Part shown: piece after piece, positions 17,050-26,895 of the stretch
How positions within the stretch are numbered: position 1 is the stretch's first letter
Layout: every line of letters starts with the position of its first letter
Origin: Allobosea sp. OK403
GTDB lineage: Bacteria > Pseudomonadota > Alphaproteobacteria > Rhizobiales > Beijerinckiaceae
Length of the DNA: 64,000 nucleotides
Reading direction: 5' to 3'
Assembly: GCF_900113835.1 (NCBI RefSeq)
Contig: NZ_FOQV01000007.1
Coordinates: 69,501 to 133,500, forward strand
Position numbers and translations under genes: made by a program
Notes under the pieces: generated by a model
Seen by the model: the letters and a program-made list of their open reading frames with translations, nothing else
Database searches by the model: none
Told to the model about the DNA's origin: nothing

Positions 17050-18129
17050 TCACTTCTGGGTGAAGGCGAGCCAGCGCTTTTCCGCCGCTTCGCCGGCGGC
17101 CGAGGTCCACCAGGCATAGGACATCAGCGCCTGGGCCTTGGCGTTCGCCGGGGCACTCGGCAGCTCCGCGACGCGCGCCGCCGGGATCACGCCGGTGTCA
17201 TAGGCTTTCGGGTTGGCTGGGCCGTAATCGATCTGCATCGGCAGATTGGCCTGGTGAACCGGGTCGACCGCCTCGTTCAGGAACTTGATCGCGGTCGGCA
17301 GGTTCGGCGCACCCTTGAGCACGCAGAGCGAGGTGCTTTGCAGGATGCCCTGGTTATAGGTGTAGGTGACCTTGGCGCCTTCCTTGACTAGCGCGCTGAT
17401 GCGGCCGTTCCAGGCCATCACCATGTCGACCTCGCCATCGTTGAGGAGCTGGGCCGACTGTGCGCCCGAGGTCCACCAGACGGTGATGTTGGGCTTGATC
17501 TCCTCGAGCTTCTTGAAGGCGCGGTCGACATCGAGCGGGTAGAGCTTGTCGGGCGCGACGCCGTCGGCCATCAGCGCGGCTTCGAGCGTGGCGAGCGGGT
17601 GGTTGCGCAGCGAGCGCCGGCCGGGGAACTTCTTCACATCCCAGAAATCGGCCCAGGTCTTGGGCGCGGTGGCCGCATCCGGGTACTTCTTCAGGCTGTA
17701 GCCCATCACGCTGGAATAGAACTCGTAGGCGACCGAATAGTCGCTGCGATATTCCGCCGGCATCGCTGCTGCGTTCGGGATCTTGCTGAAGTCGAGCTTC
17801 TCGACGATGCCCTGCTCGCCGCCGCGCAGGCAGAAATTGGTGGCGACGTCGACGACATCCCAGGTCGGCTTACCCGTGGCGACCTGCGAGCGCATGATCG
17901 GCCAGGCGTCGGGCACGCTGTCCTGGTTGATGGTGATGCCGAGCTTCTTGGCGGCGGGGTCGAGGATCGCGATCGTCTGTGCCTTCTGATAGGCGCCGCC
18001 CTGCGAGACGAAGAGCATCTGCTCGGCGGCGAATGCCGGGACCGTGCTCATCAGCGCCATGGCGAGACCTGCAGTAGCGCAGGCAAGCCGGGTGTTCACG
18101 CGTCGTTTGGCCAAATCGTGCTTAAGCAT
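17050..18129 (-). CDS. Polyamine-type ABC transporter substrate-binding protein (PotD/PotF-like)
   Basis: 359 residues. A cleavable signal peptide runs from ATG 18129 (basic start, hydrophobic core LACATAGLAMALMSTVPAFA, cleavage about residue 34). The mature part starts EQMLFVSQGGAYQKAQTIAI, typical of PotD/SBP_bac_8 proteins, and includes WAFW-like WADFWDVKKFPGRRSL and VDMVMAWNGRISAL. An AGGGG ribosome-binding site lies about 8 bases before the ATG on the minus strand. The gene follows the oxidase gene by 34 bp and precedes the two permeases. It should bind a polyamine, an opine or a similar compound in the periplasm. Confidence 0.89.
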   Translation of the reverse strand: MLKHDLAKRRVNTRLACATAGLAMALMSTVPAFAAEQMLFVSQGGAYQKAQTIAILDPAAKKLGITINQDSVPDAWPIMRSQVATGKPTWDVVDVATNFCLRGGEQGIVEKLDFSKIPNAAAMPAEYRSDYSVAYEFYSSVMGYSLKKYPDAATAPKTWADFWDVKKFPGRRSLRNHPLATLEAALMADGVAPDKLYPLDVDRAFKKLEEIKPNITVWWTSGAQSAQLLNDGEVDMVMAWNGRISALVKEGAKVTYTYNQGILQSTSLCVLKGAPNLPTAIKFLNEAVDPVHQANLPMQIDYGPANPKAYDTGVIPAARVAELPSAPANAKAQALMSYAWWTSAAGEAAEKRWLAFTQK

Positions 18130-18163
18130 GTCTAGTCCCCTGTTTTTGGATCGGATCTTCGAG

Positions 18164-19483
18164 CTACCGTCCGATCGCGTCTAGAAACTGATACCAGCCG
18201 GCAACCATGCGGACGGCCGGTTCTCGAAGCGGGTAGAAGGGAACGCGCCGCATACGGGCAGCGTCGAGCAGCCCGACATCGGGCGCCTCGCCACGCGCGA
18301 AGGCTGCAAGGTAGCGCCCCATCAGGCTCGACATCGCGACGCCCGCGCCATTGTAGCCCATGGCGAACAGCACGCGATCGTCGAGGCGCCCGACATGGGG
18401 CACCGAGTCGAGCGTCATCGCGACCAGCCCGGACCAGCGATAGGCCAGGGGCACCTCCGAAAGCTGCGGGAAGATGCCGGTCATCGCCTTGTGCAGGGCG
18501 CGGAAGGCGGTGGGAGAATCCTTCTTCCCGAAGGCGCCGCGTCCGCCAAAAATCACCCGGTCGTCGACCATGCGGAACCAGCGCATCATCCGCTTGGTCT
18601 CGGTATAGGTCCGCCGAGTCGGCATCACGCTCGCCGCCAGATTGGGCGAGAGCTTTTCGGTTGCGATGATGGCGCTGCGGAACGGGATCAGCGTGGTGCG
18701 GAACGCGGCCGTCGCCGGAGTCAGGTCGGAATAGCTGTTGGTGGCGATGATCGCCTGCCGCGCCCGCACGGTCCCGCCTGGCGTCTCGACCAGCACGCCG
18801 CTGCCCTCGCGCCGCAGCCGCAAGGCCGGCGTTTCGGCATGGATCGCGATGCCGCGCTTGGTGACGCCGCTGGCAAGGCCATGCAGGTAGTTCAGCGGGT
18901 GGATGCCGCCGGAGCCGGCATTGAGCACGCCGCCGACGAAGCCGTCCGAGCCGGTCTCCTCGCGCACCTGATCGGCGCTGAGCACCGACATGGTGGTGTC
19001 GCCGAGTTCGGCCTTCAGCCATTGCGCCTCGGTGATGGCGTAGTTCAGGGTCTCGTGGTTATGCGCCGCCTTGACCTGGCCCGAGCGTGTCAGCGCCGCG
19101 TTCTCGATGCCGAATTCATCGACGAGCTCGGAGACCATATCGGTCGCCTCAAGCGCGATATCATACATGCGCCGCGCCATGTCCCGGCCATAAGCGGCGG
19201 CAATGGCGGGGAAGGAGATGCGGAACTTCGCGGTGATGACGCCGCCATTGCGCCCGCTCGCGCCCCAGCCCGGCCGGTTGGCCTCCAGCACGATCGGCTG
19301 GAGGCCGCTTTGCGCCAGGTGATGCGCTGCCGACAGTCCCGTATAGCCCGCGCCGATGATGACGACATCGGCCTGCGTGTCGCCCTGCAAAGGCGGCAGG
19401 TCGCGCAATGGCGCAGCCGTTGCCTGCCAGAGCGACGGCGCGGGGTCGAGGGCTTGCCAGGGCGCTCGGCTGGACACTGGCAC
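18164..19483 (-). CDS. FAD-dependent amine oxidase (PuuB/OrdL-like, DAO family)
   Basis: A 439-residue flavoprotein. FAD fold DVVIIGAGYTGLSAAHHLAQ near residues 39-58, followed by GWGASGRNGGVITAKFR with the ASGRNGG signature. RWSGLVAMTLDSVPHVGRLDDRVLFAMGYNG is the C-terminal FAD contact. The start is GTG 19483, directly after the HAD gene stop with no gap. It is embedded in the polyamine-type ABC operon, so its substrate is probably the imported amine. It is a distant paralogue of the 13823 oxidase. Confidence 0.87.
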   Translation of the reverse strand: MPVSSRAPWQALDPAPSLWQATAAPLRDLPPLQGDTQADVVIIGAGYTGLSAAHHLAQSGLQPIVLEANRPGWGASGRNGGVITAKFRISFPAIAAAYGRDMARRMYDIALEATDMVSELVDEFGIENAALTRSGQVKAAHNHETLNYAITEAQWLKAELGDTTMSVLSADQVREETGSDGFVGGVLNAGSGGIHPLNYLHGLASGVTKRGIAIHAETPALRLRREGSGVLVETPGGTVRARQAIIATNSYSDLTPATAAFRTTLIPFRSAIIATEKLSPNLAASVMPTRRTYTETKRMMRWFRMVDDRVIFGGRGAFGKKDSPTAFRALHKAMTGIFPQLSEVPLAYRWSGLVAMTLDSVPHVGRLDDRVLFAMGYNGAGVAMSSLMGRYLAAFARGEAPDVGLLDAARMRRVPFYPLREPAVRMVAGWYQFLDAIGR

Positions 19484-20188
19484 TTACGCCTTCTCAGCCT
19501 CGACCGCGTCGGCGAGCGCCGCCAGGGTCGGGAAATGATAGTCGGGCCTGGTCAATTCCGGCACGGCCGGCGTGCCGCCGAAACCCTTCTGGCCCTGGCG
19601 CCGCTCGATCCAGCAGGTCTTGTAGCCGAGCGATTTCGCGACGCCGATGTCGTGATACTGGCTCTGGGCTACATGCAGGATCTCCTCCTGCTTGTAGCCG
19701 AAGGCAGACTGGCGGCCGCGGTTGAAGGCGAAGAACAGCGGATCGGGCTTGGGGTGGACCGCCTCGTCGGCGGTGACGCTGTCGTGGAACGGGTTGCCGA
19801 GCGTGTGCGAATAGAAGGTGAAGGTCGAGCGGTCGGCATTGGTCATCGCGACCAGCCGGTAGTGCTTGCGCAGCCGCGCCAGCGCCTGGACGGAATCCGG
19901 GAAGGCCGGATGCTGCAGAATGGCGTATTGGAAGGAGTCGGCGGAGGCCTCGTCGGCAGGCAGGCCGAGTTCCTTGGCAAGGTGGATGTAGACGAGCTTC
20001 ATCACCTCGCTGGAGCGCTCGTAGTTGAGCTCGCGCCCCCTAAGATAGGGCGCGAAGATCTCGTCGTCGCTCAGCTTCGCCGCCGCTGGCCCGCCGATGC
20101 GGCGCACGGCATTGAGAACGCCGCTTTCGAAGTCGATCAGCGTGCCGACGACATCGAATGTGAGAACCTTGAAATCACTGAGCGCCAT
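19484..20188 (-). CDS. HAD-superfamily hydrolase, haloacid dehalogenase type II-like
   Basis: 234 residues. Motif I is FDVVGTLID with nucleophile D12; the usual Tyr of L-2-haloacid dehalogenases (DxYGT) is Val. Motif II is VAMTNADRS, the motif III region is HPKPDPLFF, and motif IV AQSQYHDIGVA. The dehalogenase Asn of S-x-N-x-x-D is not obvious, so haloacids may not be the substrate. The gene lies in an amine uptake/oxidation operon directly before an oxidase gene with no spacer. A relative lies next to the aldehyde dehydrogenase at 24332. It may act on a phosphorylated or oxidised side product. ATG 20188 follows AAGAGAAG. Confidence 0.77.
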   Translation of the reverse strand: MALSDFKVLTFDVVGTLIDFESGVLNAVRRIGGPAAAKLSDDEIFAPYLRGRELNYERSSEVMKLVYIHLAKELGLPADEASADSFQYAILQHPAFPDSVQALARLRKHYRLVAMTNADRSTFTFYSHTLGNPFHDSVTADEAVHPKPDPLFFAFNRGRQSAFGYKQEEILHVAQSQYHDIGVAKSLGYKTCWIERRQGQKGFGGTPAVPELTRPDYHFPTLAALADAVEAEKA

Positions 20189-20202
20189 GGCGTCGACTTC
20201 TC

Positions 20203-20256
20203 TTGGATAGTTGGAAGGATTTGGACAGTTGCAAAGACTTGGGCAGTTGGAAGGAT
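20203..20256. repeat. Three tandem 18-bp repeats in an intercistronic gap
   Basis: Copies TTGGATAGTTGGAAGGAT (20203), TTGGACAGTTGCAAAGAC (20221) and TTGGGCAGTTGGAAGGAT (20239) follow each other exactly. They lie between the ATPase gene and the HAD gene of the minus-strand operon and would be transcribed as the leader of the HAD gene. The unit length is a multiple of three but no frame here is coding. It could be a slippage-prone spacer or protein/RNA binding sites. Confidence 0.75.
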
Positions 20257-20267
20257 AAAGGACTCGA

Positions 20268-21353
<1,086 letters not shown>

Positions 21354-21546
21354 TTCGAACTCTCCCGTCATCAATACAGCGGCTGCTGGCATGCGCGGAC
21401 AAGGACGGATTTCAGGCCACGCCATAAGGATGGCTTATGACCTGGCCGTGCCGTCCCGAGCATGCCGTCACGCGGCGCGGGCTTCTGTGAACCCGTCGCC
21501 ACAAGCTGCATTCGACCCGCTCATGAAAGGGGTTTCGGCGAGAGAC

Positions 21547-21588
21547 GGCAATTGCCAAATAATCAGGAAGATCATAACCTCATGTAAT
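21547..21588. promoter_or_regulatory. Putative LysR operator region between divergent genes
   Basis: GGCAATTGCC (21547-21556) is a perfect 10-mer palindrome. ATAACCTCATGTAAT (21574-21588) has T-N11-A geometry with arms ATAAC/GTAAT (one mismatch), the usual LysR box form. The latter overlaps the annotated start of the LysR gene, which would suit autorepression or hints at a later start. Seen in sequence; binding is inferred. Confidence 0.4.
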
Positions 21589-22540
21589 GTCTGATCTGCG
21601 CCGCATGGTGTCGTCTAGCAACGCGCTCTTCGTGTTCGAGGCGGCGGCCCGCGGCGGCAGCTTCACGCGCGCGGCGGATGAGTTGAACGTCACCCAGCCG
21701 GCCGTGAGCCGCATGCTGGCGCGCTTCGAAAGTTATCTCGGCGTCCAGCTGTTCGAGCGCGGCGGCAAGGGCGCGGTCCTGACGCCGGAAGGGGAGACGC
21801 TCTACCGTCGCGTCTCCGATGGTTTCCGCAGCATCGAGGTGGGATTGCGCGAGATCGAGCAATTGCGCGCGGGCAAGGAGACGGTGACGCTTTCGGTCTC
21901 GTCGGCCTTCACCACGCATTGGCTGATGCCGCGCATGGACCGCTTCCAGAAGCGCTTTCCGGCTGCTGATCTGCGTTTCCAGATGATCGCCGGCTCGCTG
22001 CGCGGCCCGGTCGAGAATGTCGATCTCGGCATGCGCTTCGCCGCAGCCGACGAGGTCGTCCAGCCCGGCTCGCTCGTCATCCGGGAAGTCATGCTGCCGG
22101 TCTGCAGCCCAGGCTATTGCCGGCCGCAATCGGCTGGGCCGGGCGCCGCCGAGGATGGCAACACCATCATCCAGCTGACCGACAGCCCGTTGGACTGGCC
22201 GAGCCAGTATCCACCCTTCGCCACGGGCCGCTCCGGCCCGGTCAAGACGCTGAGTTTCTCCGATTATGCAGTGGTCGTGCAGGCGGCGCTGCTCGGGCAG
22301 GGCATCGCCTTCGGCTGGAGCACGGTTGTGTCGCATGCGCTGATCTCGGGCGCGCTGACGCCGGCTTCCGACCGGCTGACGGCGGGAACGCGTGTCTGCG
22401 TGCTGGTCACGCCGCCCAACCGTCCCGCCCGGCCGATCGTGAAGGAGATCCGCGACTGGATCATCGCCGAGTTGCGTGCCGAGATCGAGGCGATCGACAA
22501 GCTTCACTCCACCCTCGGCCTGCTGCGGGCGAGCTATTAG
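21587..22540 (+). CDS. LysR-family transcriptional regulator (GcvA-like)
   Basis: 317 residues. The N-terminal winged HTH reads FVFEAAARGGSFTRAADELN followed by VTQPAVSRMLARFE; the C-terminal periplasmic-binding-like co-inducer domain starts near residue 95. The N-terminus SSNALFVFEAAARGGSFTRAA resembles GcvA-type regulators. ATG 21587 is used; AGGAAG lies 16 bases upstream, rather far, and ATG 21605 is an alternative. It is divergent from the polyamine-type ABC operon, the most likely target. Confidence 0.88.
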   Translation: MSDLRRMVSSSNALFVFEAAARGGSFTRAADELNVTQPAVSRMLARFESYLGVQLFERGGKGAVLTPEGETLYRRVSDGFRSIEVGLREIEQLRAGKETVTLSVSSAFTTHWLMPRMDRFQKRFPAADLRFQMIAGSLRGPVENVDLGMRFAAADEVVQPGSLVIREVMLPVCSPGYCRPQSAGPGAAEDGNTIIQLTDSPLDWPSQYPPFATGRSGPVKTLSFSDYAVVVQAALLGQGIAFGWSTVVSHALISGALTPASDRLTAGTRVCVLVTPPNRPARPIVKEIRDWIIAELRAEIEAIDKLHSTLGLLRASY

Positions 22541-22610
22541 GGCCGATCAGTGTCACACTCCTACGCCCAGTTCCCGGGGGACTTCGAGGCACTGTCCTCG
22601 TGAGATCATA

Positions 22611-22758
22611 CGCGGGGAACCCTTCTCCCGGATGGGAGAAGGGCAGGGATGAGGGCCCGCCGCTGATTATTGAGGCGCAACGGAGCCGCAGCGCCTTCTA
22701 CTGAAAGGGCACACCCTCACCCCTGCCCCTCTCCCATCCGGGAGAGGGGTTCCCCGCG
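22611..22758. repeat. 148-bp inverted-repeat element with self-complementary arms
   Basis: Left arm 22611-22655 and right arm 22714-22758 are 45-bp inverted copies differing at three positions. Each arm also forms its own hairpin (CCTTCTCCC-GGAT-GGGAGAAGG on the left, CCTCTCCC-ATCC-GGGAGAGG on the right). Two of the three differences are paired with each other inside the arm hairpins (T-A against C-G), so pairing is kept. The remainder of the 313-bp gap between the LysR gene and the aldehyde dehydrogenase stop holds no further feature that I can see. It is probably a mobile palindromic repeat of the genus. Confidence 0.8.
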
Positions 22759-22853
22759 ACTATCTTGGCAAGGAAAGGCTCATGGCACGAGATGCTCGCC
22801 ACGAGCCCGAGCATGGCGGATGAGGGAAAGAAGGCGCGGCGCTGACGAGAGCC

Positions 22854-24326
22854 TCACGCCCCGATATCGATCAGCACCGTCTTGTGTCGCAGATTGGCCT
22901 CGACAGCCTGCCGGCCGAGATCCTTGCCGATGCCGGAGCTCTTATAGCCGCCGGTCGGCAGGATGAAGTCGAGCGTCCGGCTATAGCGATTGATCCAGAC
23001 CGTGCCGGCCTTGAGCTGGCGCACGGCCCGCAGGCCTCGGCCGAGATCGGCGGTGTAGACGCCGGCCGCCAGCCCGTATTCGGGATGGTCGGCGAGCTCG
23101 AAGCCCTCTTCCTCCGTCTCGAAGCTCTGGATGGTGAGCACCGGGCCGAAGATTTCCTCGCGCACGGCGGCATTCTCGGTCGTGACACCTGCGAGCAGGG
23201 TCGGCTGGTAGAACGCGCCGCCATGCCCCTCGATCCGGCTGCCGCCCAGCAGCAATTCGGCGCCTTGCTCGCGGCTGCGCGCCAGGATGGTGTCGATCCG
23301 GCGCGCCTGCAATTCCGAGATGATCGGCGCGAAGCCGGTCGAGGATTTCCAGGTCGGGCCAGGCGCGATGCGCGCGAGCCGGCTTTTCAACGCCGCCACC
23401 AGTGCGTCAGCGACCTGCCGCTGCACGATCAGGCGCGAACCCGCGACGCAGGCCTGCCCGGCATTGGCGAGCAATGAGCCGGCTATGCAGTCGGCCGCTT
23501 TGTCGAGATCGGCATCTGCAAAGACCAGCTGCGGGCTCTTGCCGCCGAGCTCCAGCGTCACCGGCTTGATGCCGCTTTCGGCCGCGGCCTTCATGATCGC
23601 GATGCCGGTGCGGGTCGAGCCGGTGAAGGAGAGCTTTGCGATGCCGGGATGGCGGCTCAGCGCATCGCCGGTGACCGCCCCGGTGCCCTGCACGACATTG
23701 AAGATGCCGGCGGGAATGCCGGCCTCGATGGCGAGCTGCGCCAGCCGCACGGTCGAGAAGGGCGTCAGCTCGGAGGGCTTCAGCACGATGGCGTTGCCCG
23801 CCGCCAGCGCCGGGCCGACCTTCCAGGACGCCATGCTGAGGGGAAAATTCCACGGCGTGATCGCGCCGACGACGCCATAGGGCTCGGAGACGATCATGCC
23901 GAAATGGTCGGTTCGCGTCGCCGCGACCTCGCCACCGAGCTTGTCGGCATATTCGGAGAAGAAGCGGATACCTTCCGCGGTGCCCATCACGTCTCCGGTC
24001 ACGGCCTGGGCGATCGGCCGGGTCGAGCCCAGCGCCTCCAGCTGCCCCAGCTCCTCGGCCTTCGCCTCGATCAATTCGGCCCAGCGCTGCATGGCGCGCG
24101 CCCGCTCGCGCGGCGGCCGTGTCGCCCAGCCGCTGCGCTTCACCGCTTCGGTCGCGTCCTTGACCGCACGATCGACCGTCTCGACCGACGCGATCGGCAG
24201 TTCGGCATAATCCACCGCGTCGGATGGTCTTGCGACGCTCAATCGCTCGCCGGGCTCATCGACGACGGCGCCGGCGATGAAATGGCCCTTGGCGAAGGCG
24301 ACGCTGTCGGGATTGAAATCGCGCAT
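22854..24326 (-). CDS. NAD-dependent aldehyde dehydrogenase
   Basis: 490 residues. ITPWNFP (oxyanion Asn), KPSELTPFS (cofactor Lys), FTGSTRTG (Rossmann loop), ELGGKSPQ with the general-base Glu, and AGQACVAGSRL with the catalytic Cys are all present, as is EEIFGPVLTI. Length is typical. It oxidises an aldehyde, presumably one made by the amine oxidases of this region (PuuC-like role). ATG 24326 is chosen; an in-frame TTG at 24335 overlaps the HAD stop and is possible. It follows the HAD gene by 5 bp on the same strand. Confidence 0.92.
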   Translation of the reverse strand: MRDFNPDSVAFAKGHFIAGAVVDEPGERLSVARPSDAVDYAELPIASVETVDRAVKDATEAVKRSGWATRPPRERARAMQRWAELIEAKAEELGQLEALGSTRPIAQAVTGDVMGTAEGIRFFSEYADKLGGEVAATRTDHFGMIVSEPYGVVGAITPWNFPLSMASWKVGPALAAGNAIVLKPSELTPFSTVRLAQLAIEAGIPAGIFNVVQGTGAVTGDALSRHPGIAKLSFTGSTRTGIAIMKAAAESGIKPVTLELGGKSPQLVFADADLDKAADCIAGSLLANAGQACVAGSRLIVQRQVADALVAALKSRLARIAPGPTWKSSTGFAPIISELQARRIDTILARSREQGAELLLGGSRIEGHGGAFYQPTLLAGVTTENAAVREEIFGPVLTIQSFETEEEGFELADHPEYGLAAGVYTADLGRGLRAVRQLKAGTVWINRYSRTLDFILPTGGYKSSGIGKDLGRQAVEANLRHKTVLIDIGA

Positions 24327-24331
24327 GCGCG

Positions 24332-25000
24332 TCAAAGCCCGAGCAGGCCGGGCAGGCCGCCAATATCCTTGATCTCGTGATAGCCGTAGAAATCGATGCC
24401 CGGCTCATGGCCGCGATTCACGAAGACCCGCTGGCCGATCTTCATGTCGTAGGCGGTCATCAGATCGTAACGCAGGCTCGACGAGCAATGCATGACGTCG
24501 GCCGGCCCACAGCCCAGCATGTCGAACATGTATTCGAAAGCCCGCTGCAGCGGCTTGTAGGCTTGCGCCTCCTGCGCCGTATAGGCGGCATGAAAGGGCG
24601 CGCCGAGCTTGGCCATGGAATAAGGGATAAGGTCCGTCATCGAATTCGAGAGGACGACGAGCGGAATTTCCTTGGCGACCTTGGCGAGGCCGGCCGGCAC
24701 GTCGGGATGTGGAATCCAGCTCGGAATCTCGTCATAGATCCGCTGGGCATCGGTCGGGTCGAACGTCACGTTCCAGGCCTTGCAGCTGCGCTCGACCGCG
24801 TTGTGGACGACTTCGTCGAACGGCTTCCAGGCGCCCAGGACCTCGTCGAGACGATAGCCTCGGAAACTCTCGTAGAACCCGTCCATCACTTCGGGCGTCA
24901 GCCTGGAGCTGTAGACCCGCCGCGCGGCCGGCCCCATCTGGAAATCGATCAGCGTGCCGTAGCAGTCGAAGGTGATGAATTTCGGCCGAGCGGTGCTCAT
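24332..25000 (-). CDS. HAD-superfamily hydrolase, haloacid dehalogenase type II-like
   Basis: 222 residues. Motif I FDCYGTLIDF has the DxYGT form of L-2-haloacid dehalogenases; motif II is VVLSNSM, the Lys region AYKPLQRAF, and CSSSLRYDLMTA near the C-terminus holds the acidic motif. The classical S-x-N-x-x-D Asn is not evident. ATG 25000 is chosen; the longer frame to 25105 adds an arginine-rich leader with no family match. It forms a two-gene unit with the aldehyde dehydrogenase and mirrors the HAD gene in the polyamine operon at 19484. Divergent from the ArgE-like gene. Confidence 0.82.
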   Translation of the reverse strand: MSTARPKFITFDCYGTLIDFQMGPAARRVYSSRLTPEVMDGFYESFRGYRLDEVLGAWKPFDEVVHNAVERSCKAWNVTFDPTDAQRIYDEIPSWIPHPDVPAGLAKVAKEIPLVVLSNSMTDLIPYSMAKLGAPFHAAYTAQEAQAYKPLQRAFEYMFDMLGCGPADVMHCSSSLRYDLMTAYDMKIGQRVFVNRGHEPGIDFYGYHEIKDIGGLPGLLGL

Positions 25001-25246
25001 TGCGTCTCTCGTCTTCGGATGTGGCCGCGACGGCCCAATCCGCCACGTTGCGCCTAAGACTAGGGCGCATGCGCGGGCACGGAGATGGAATCGCGTCCGG
25101 CCCAACGAAGATTCTGCCGATCAGATGGCTCGGTTCGGCATGGATTGCCGCAGCGGGCGAAAGGATGCGAGGTCAAGCCGGCGGGCTCTGATACGCTCCT
25201 GCCATCGCCGCTCGACCGAGCGCATATGACCTGATGGCGGGGCTCA

Positions 25247-26392
25247 ATGACTGTCGAATCCGTACTGGCCGATCTCGTGGCCTTTCCGTCGATCTGCCGC
25301 ACGCCGAACGGCGCGATCGTCGAGCATGTCCGCAGCTTTCTTGCCGGCTACGGCGTCGAGAGCGCGGTCCTGCCCGGGCCGGAGGGAGACCGCTCGAACC
25401 TCTTCGCCACGATCGGGCCGCGGGTTCCCGGCGGCATTATCCTGTCGGCCCATCTTGATGTCGTGCCCGCGGCTCCCGAGGGCTGGCTCGGCGATCCCTT
25501 CAGCTTGCGGCGCGATGGCGAGCGATTGATCGGGCGCGGCGCTGTCGACATGAAGGGCTTCGTCGCCTGCGTGCTGGCGAGCGTGCCCGATCTCGTCTCG
25601 CGCAAGCTGGCACGCCCGGTCCATATCGCCTTGTCCTATGACGAGGAGGTCGGCTGCGTCGGCGTGCGCCATCTCATCGCGCGCCTGCCGGAGCTCTGTC
25701 CGCAGCCGGCCGGCTGCATCGTCGGCGAGCCGAGCGGCTTGCACCCGGTGTTGCGGCACAAGGGCAAAATCGCCCAGCGCGTCACGGTCGATGGCAAGGC
25801 CGGCCACTCCTCCCGCACCGACCTCGGCGACAACGCAATCCATTACGCCGCGCAATTGATCGCGGCCGTGCAGGACGAGGCGTTGCGGCATGCCGTGGCA
25901 GGCCCGTTCGCGCCCGCCTTCGCGCCGCCCTATTCGACGATCCAGGTCGGCACCATCCATGGCGGCACCGGCATCAATATCGTGCCGGCGCAATGCGTCT
26001 TCGAGATCGAGGCGCGCGCCATCGCCGGCCAGGAGCCGGCCAGCCTGCTGGCTTTCCTGCCGGGGGAGGCCGAGCGCATTCGCGCGGCAGCCGAGCAGAC
26101 CGGCCATCGCGTCGCCTTCGGCTTCGAGACGATGAGCGATTATCCGCCGCTCGATCTCGACGAGGCCGATCCGCTGGTCGCGCTGACCGAGGCGGCGTCA
26201 GGGATGCCGCGCCAGCAAGCGGTCAGCTTCGGCACCGAGGCCGGGCTCTATCAGGCGGCGGGCATCGCTGCGATCGTGTGCGGGCCGGGCGACGTCAATC
26301 GCGCCCACAAGCCGGAGGAATACATCACCGACGGCGAACTCGCGGGCGCGATGGCGATGATCGCGAGGGTTGCCGATACGCTGGCTGCCTGA
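25247..26392 (+). CDS. argE: Acetylornithine deacetylase-like M20 metallopeptidase (ArgE family)
   Basis: A 381-residue binuclear zinc hydrolase. Metal and catalytic motifs: SAHLDVVP (His, Asp), GRGAVDMKG (bridging Asp), YDEEVGC (catalytic Glu and ligand Glu), GEPSGL (ligand region), and the C-terminal NRAHKPEEY with the last His. GKAGHSSRTDLG marks the dimerisation lid domain. It removes the acyl group from N-acetylornithine or a similar N-acyl amino acid. Being away from other arginine genes and among amine catabolism genes, it may serve catabolism of an N-acyl compound rather than biosynthesis. The 246 bp upstream show no clear promoter or repeat. Confidence 0.83.
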   Translation: MTVESVLADLVAFPSICRTPNGAIVEHVRSFLAGYGVESAVLPGPEGDRSNLFATIGPRVPGGIILSAHLDVVPAAPEGWLGDPFSLRRDGERLIGRGAVDMKGFVACVLASVPDLVSRKLARPVHIALSYDEEVGCVGVRHLIARLPELCPQPAGCIVGEPSGLHPVLRHKGKIAQRVTVDGKAGHSSRTDLGDNAIHYAAQLIAAVQDEALRHAVAGPFAPAFAPPYSTIQVGTIHGGTGINIVPAQCVFEIEARAIAGQEPASLLAFLPGEAERIRAAAEQTGHRVAFGFETMSDYPPLDLDEADPLVALTEAASGMPRQQAVSFGTEAGLYQAAGIAAIVCGPGDVNRAHKPEEYITDGELAGAMAMIARVADTLAA

Positions 26393-26472
26393 CGGACCCT
26401 GCGCTTTCGAGCGATGCCGCTTGGAGAAAACCGAGTAGAAGACTGCTGCAGATCATCAGCAGGGAGCAGCGC

Positions 26473-26853
26473 ATGCCAGACCGCAAGCGTGTCGAGGCCT
26501 TCGTCGCCGCCGTCGTCAGCGGCGATCATGTCGGCGCCATCCGGGACTTCTACTGCGAGGACGCCTCCATGCAGGAGAACGCGACCGAGCCGCGCCGGGG
26601 ACGAGATGTTCTGATGGCCCATGAGGCCAAGGCCTTGGCCCGATTGCAGCGAATGCACACCCACCCCGCCCGCGCCGTCCTCGTCGATGGCGACAGGGTG
26701 GTGATCAACTGGGTGTTCGACGCGACCGACCAGAGCGGAGTGACCAGGCGGCTCGAGGAACTCGCCATCCAGCGCTGGCGGGGCGACCGCATCGCCGAGG
26801 AGCGCTTCTTCTACGATACGGCCACGGCCTGGCGCGTGGTTGAGCCGGGTTAG
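26473..26853 (+). CDS. NTF2-like/SnoaL-like small protein
   Basis: 126 residues with the alpha+beta cone fold pattern of nuclear-transport-factor-2-like proteins: an N-terminal helix pair (RVEAFVAAVVSGDHVGAIRDFY), then DASMQENATEPRRGRD, VLVDGDRVVINWVFD and EELAIQRWRGDRIAEERFFYD strands. ATG 26473 follows AGGGAG by about 7 bases; the long open frame upstream lies inside the ArgE-like gene. Members act as small isomerases or hydrolases, or just bind ligands; no function can be assigned. It is 80 bp after the ArgE-like gene. Confidence 0.78.
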   Translation: MPDRKRVEAFVAAVVSGDHVGAIRDFYCEDASMQENATEPRRGRDVLMAHEAKALARLQRMHTHPARAVLVDGDRVVINWVFDATDQSGVTRRLEELAIQRWRGDRIAEERFFYDTATAWRVVEPG

Positions 26854-26895
26854 GCAATACTGCCTTGCCTCGGAATCGAGCATAGACGGCAGGCT

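Noticed and set aside
20203..20256. CRISPR-like repeats
   Set aside because: The units are contiguous with no spacers and only three copies.
22611..22758. Insertion sequence
   Set aside because: Too short to hold a transposase and no coding frame; better described as a non-autonomous palindromic repeat.
24332..25105. Longer HAD protein starting at 25105
   Set aside because: The additional 35 residues are arginine-rich and unlike the family; ATG 25000 gives the normal N-terminus directly before the first motif.
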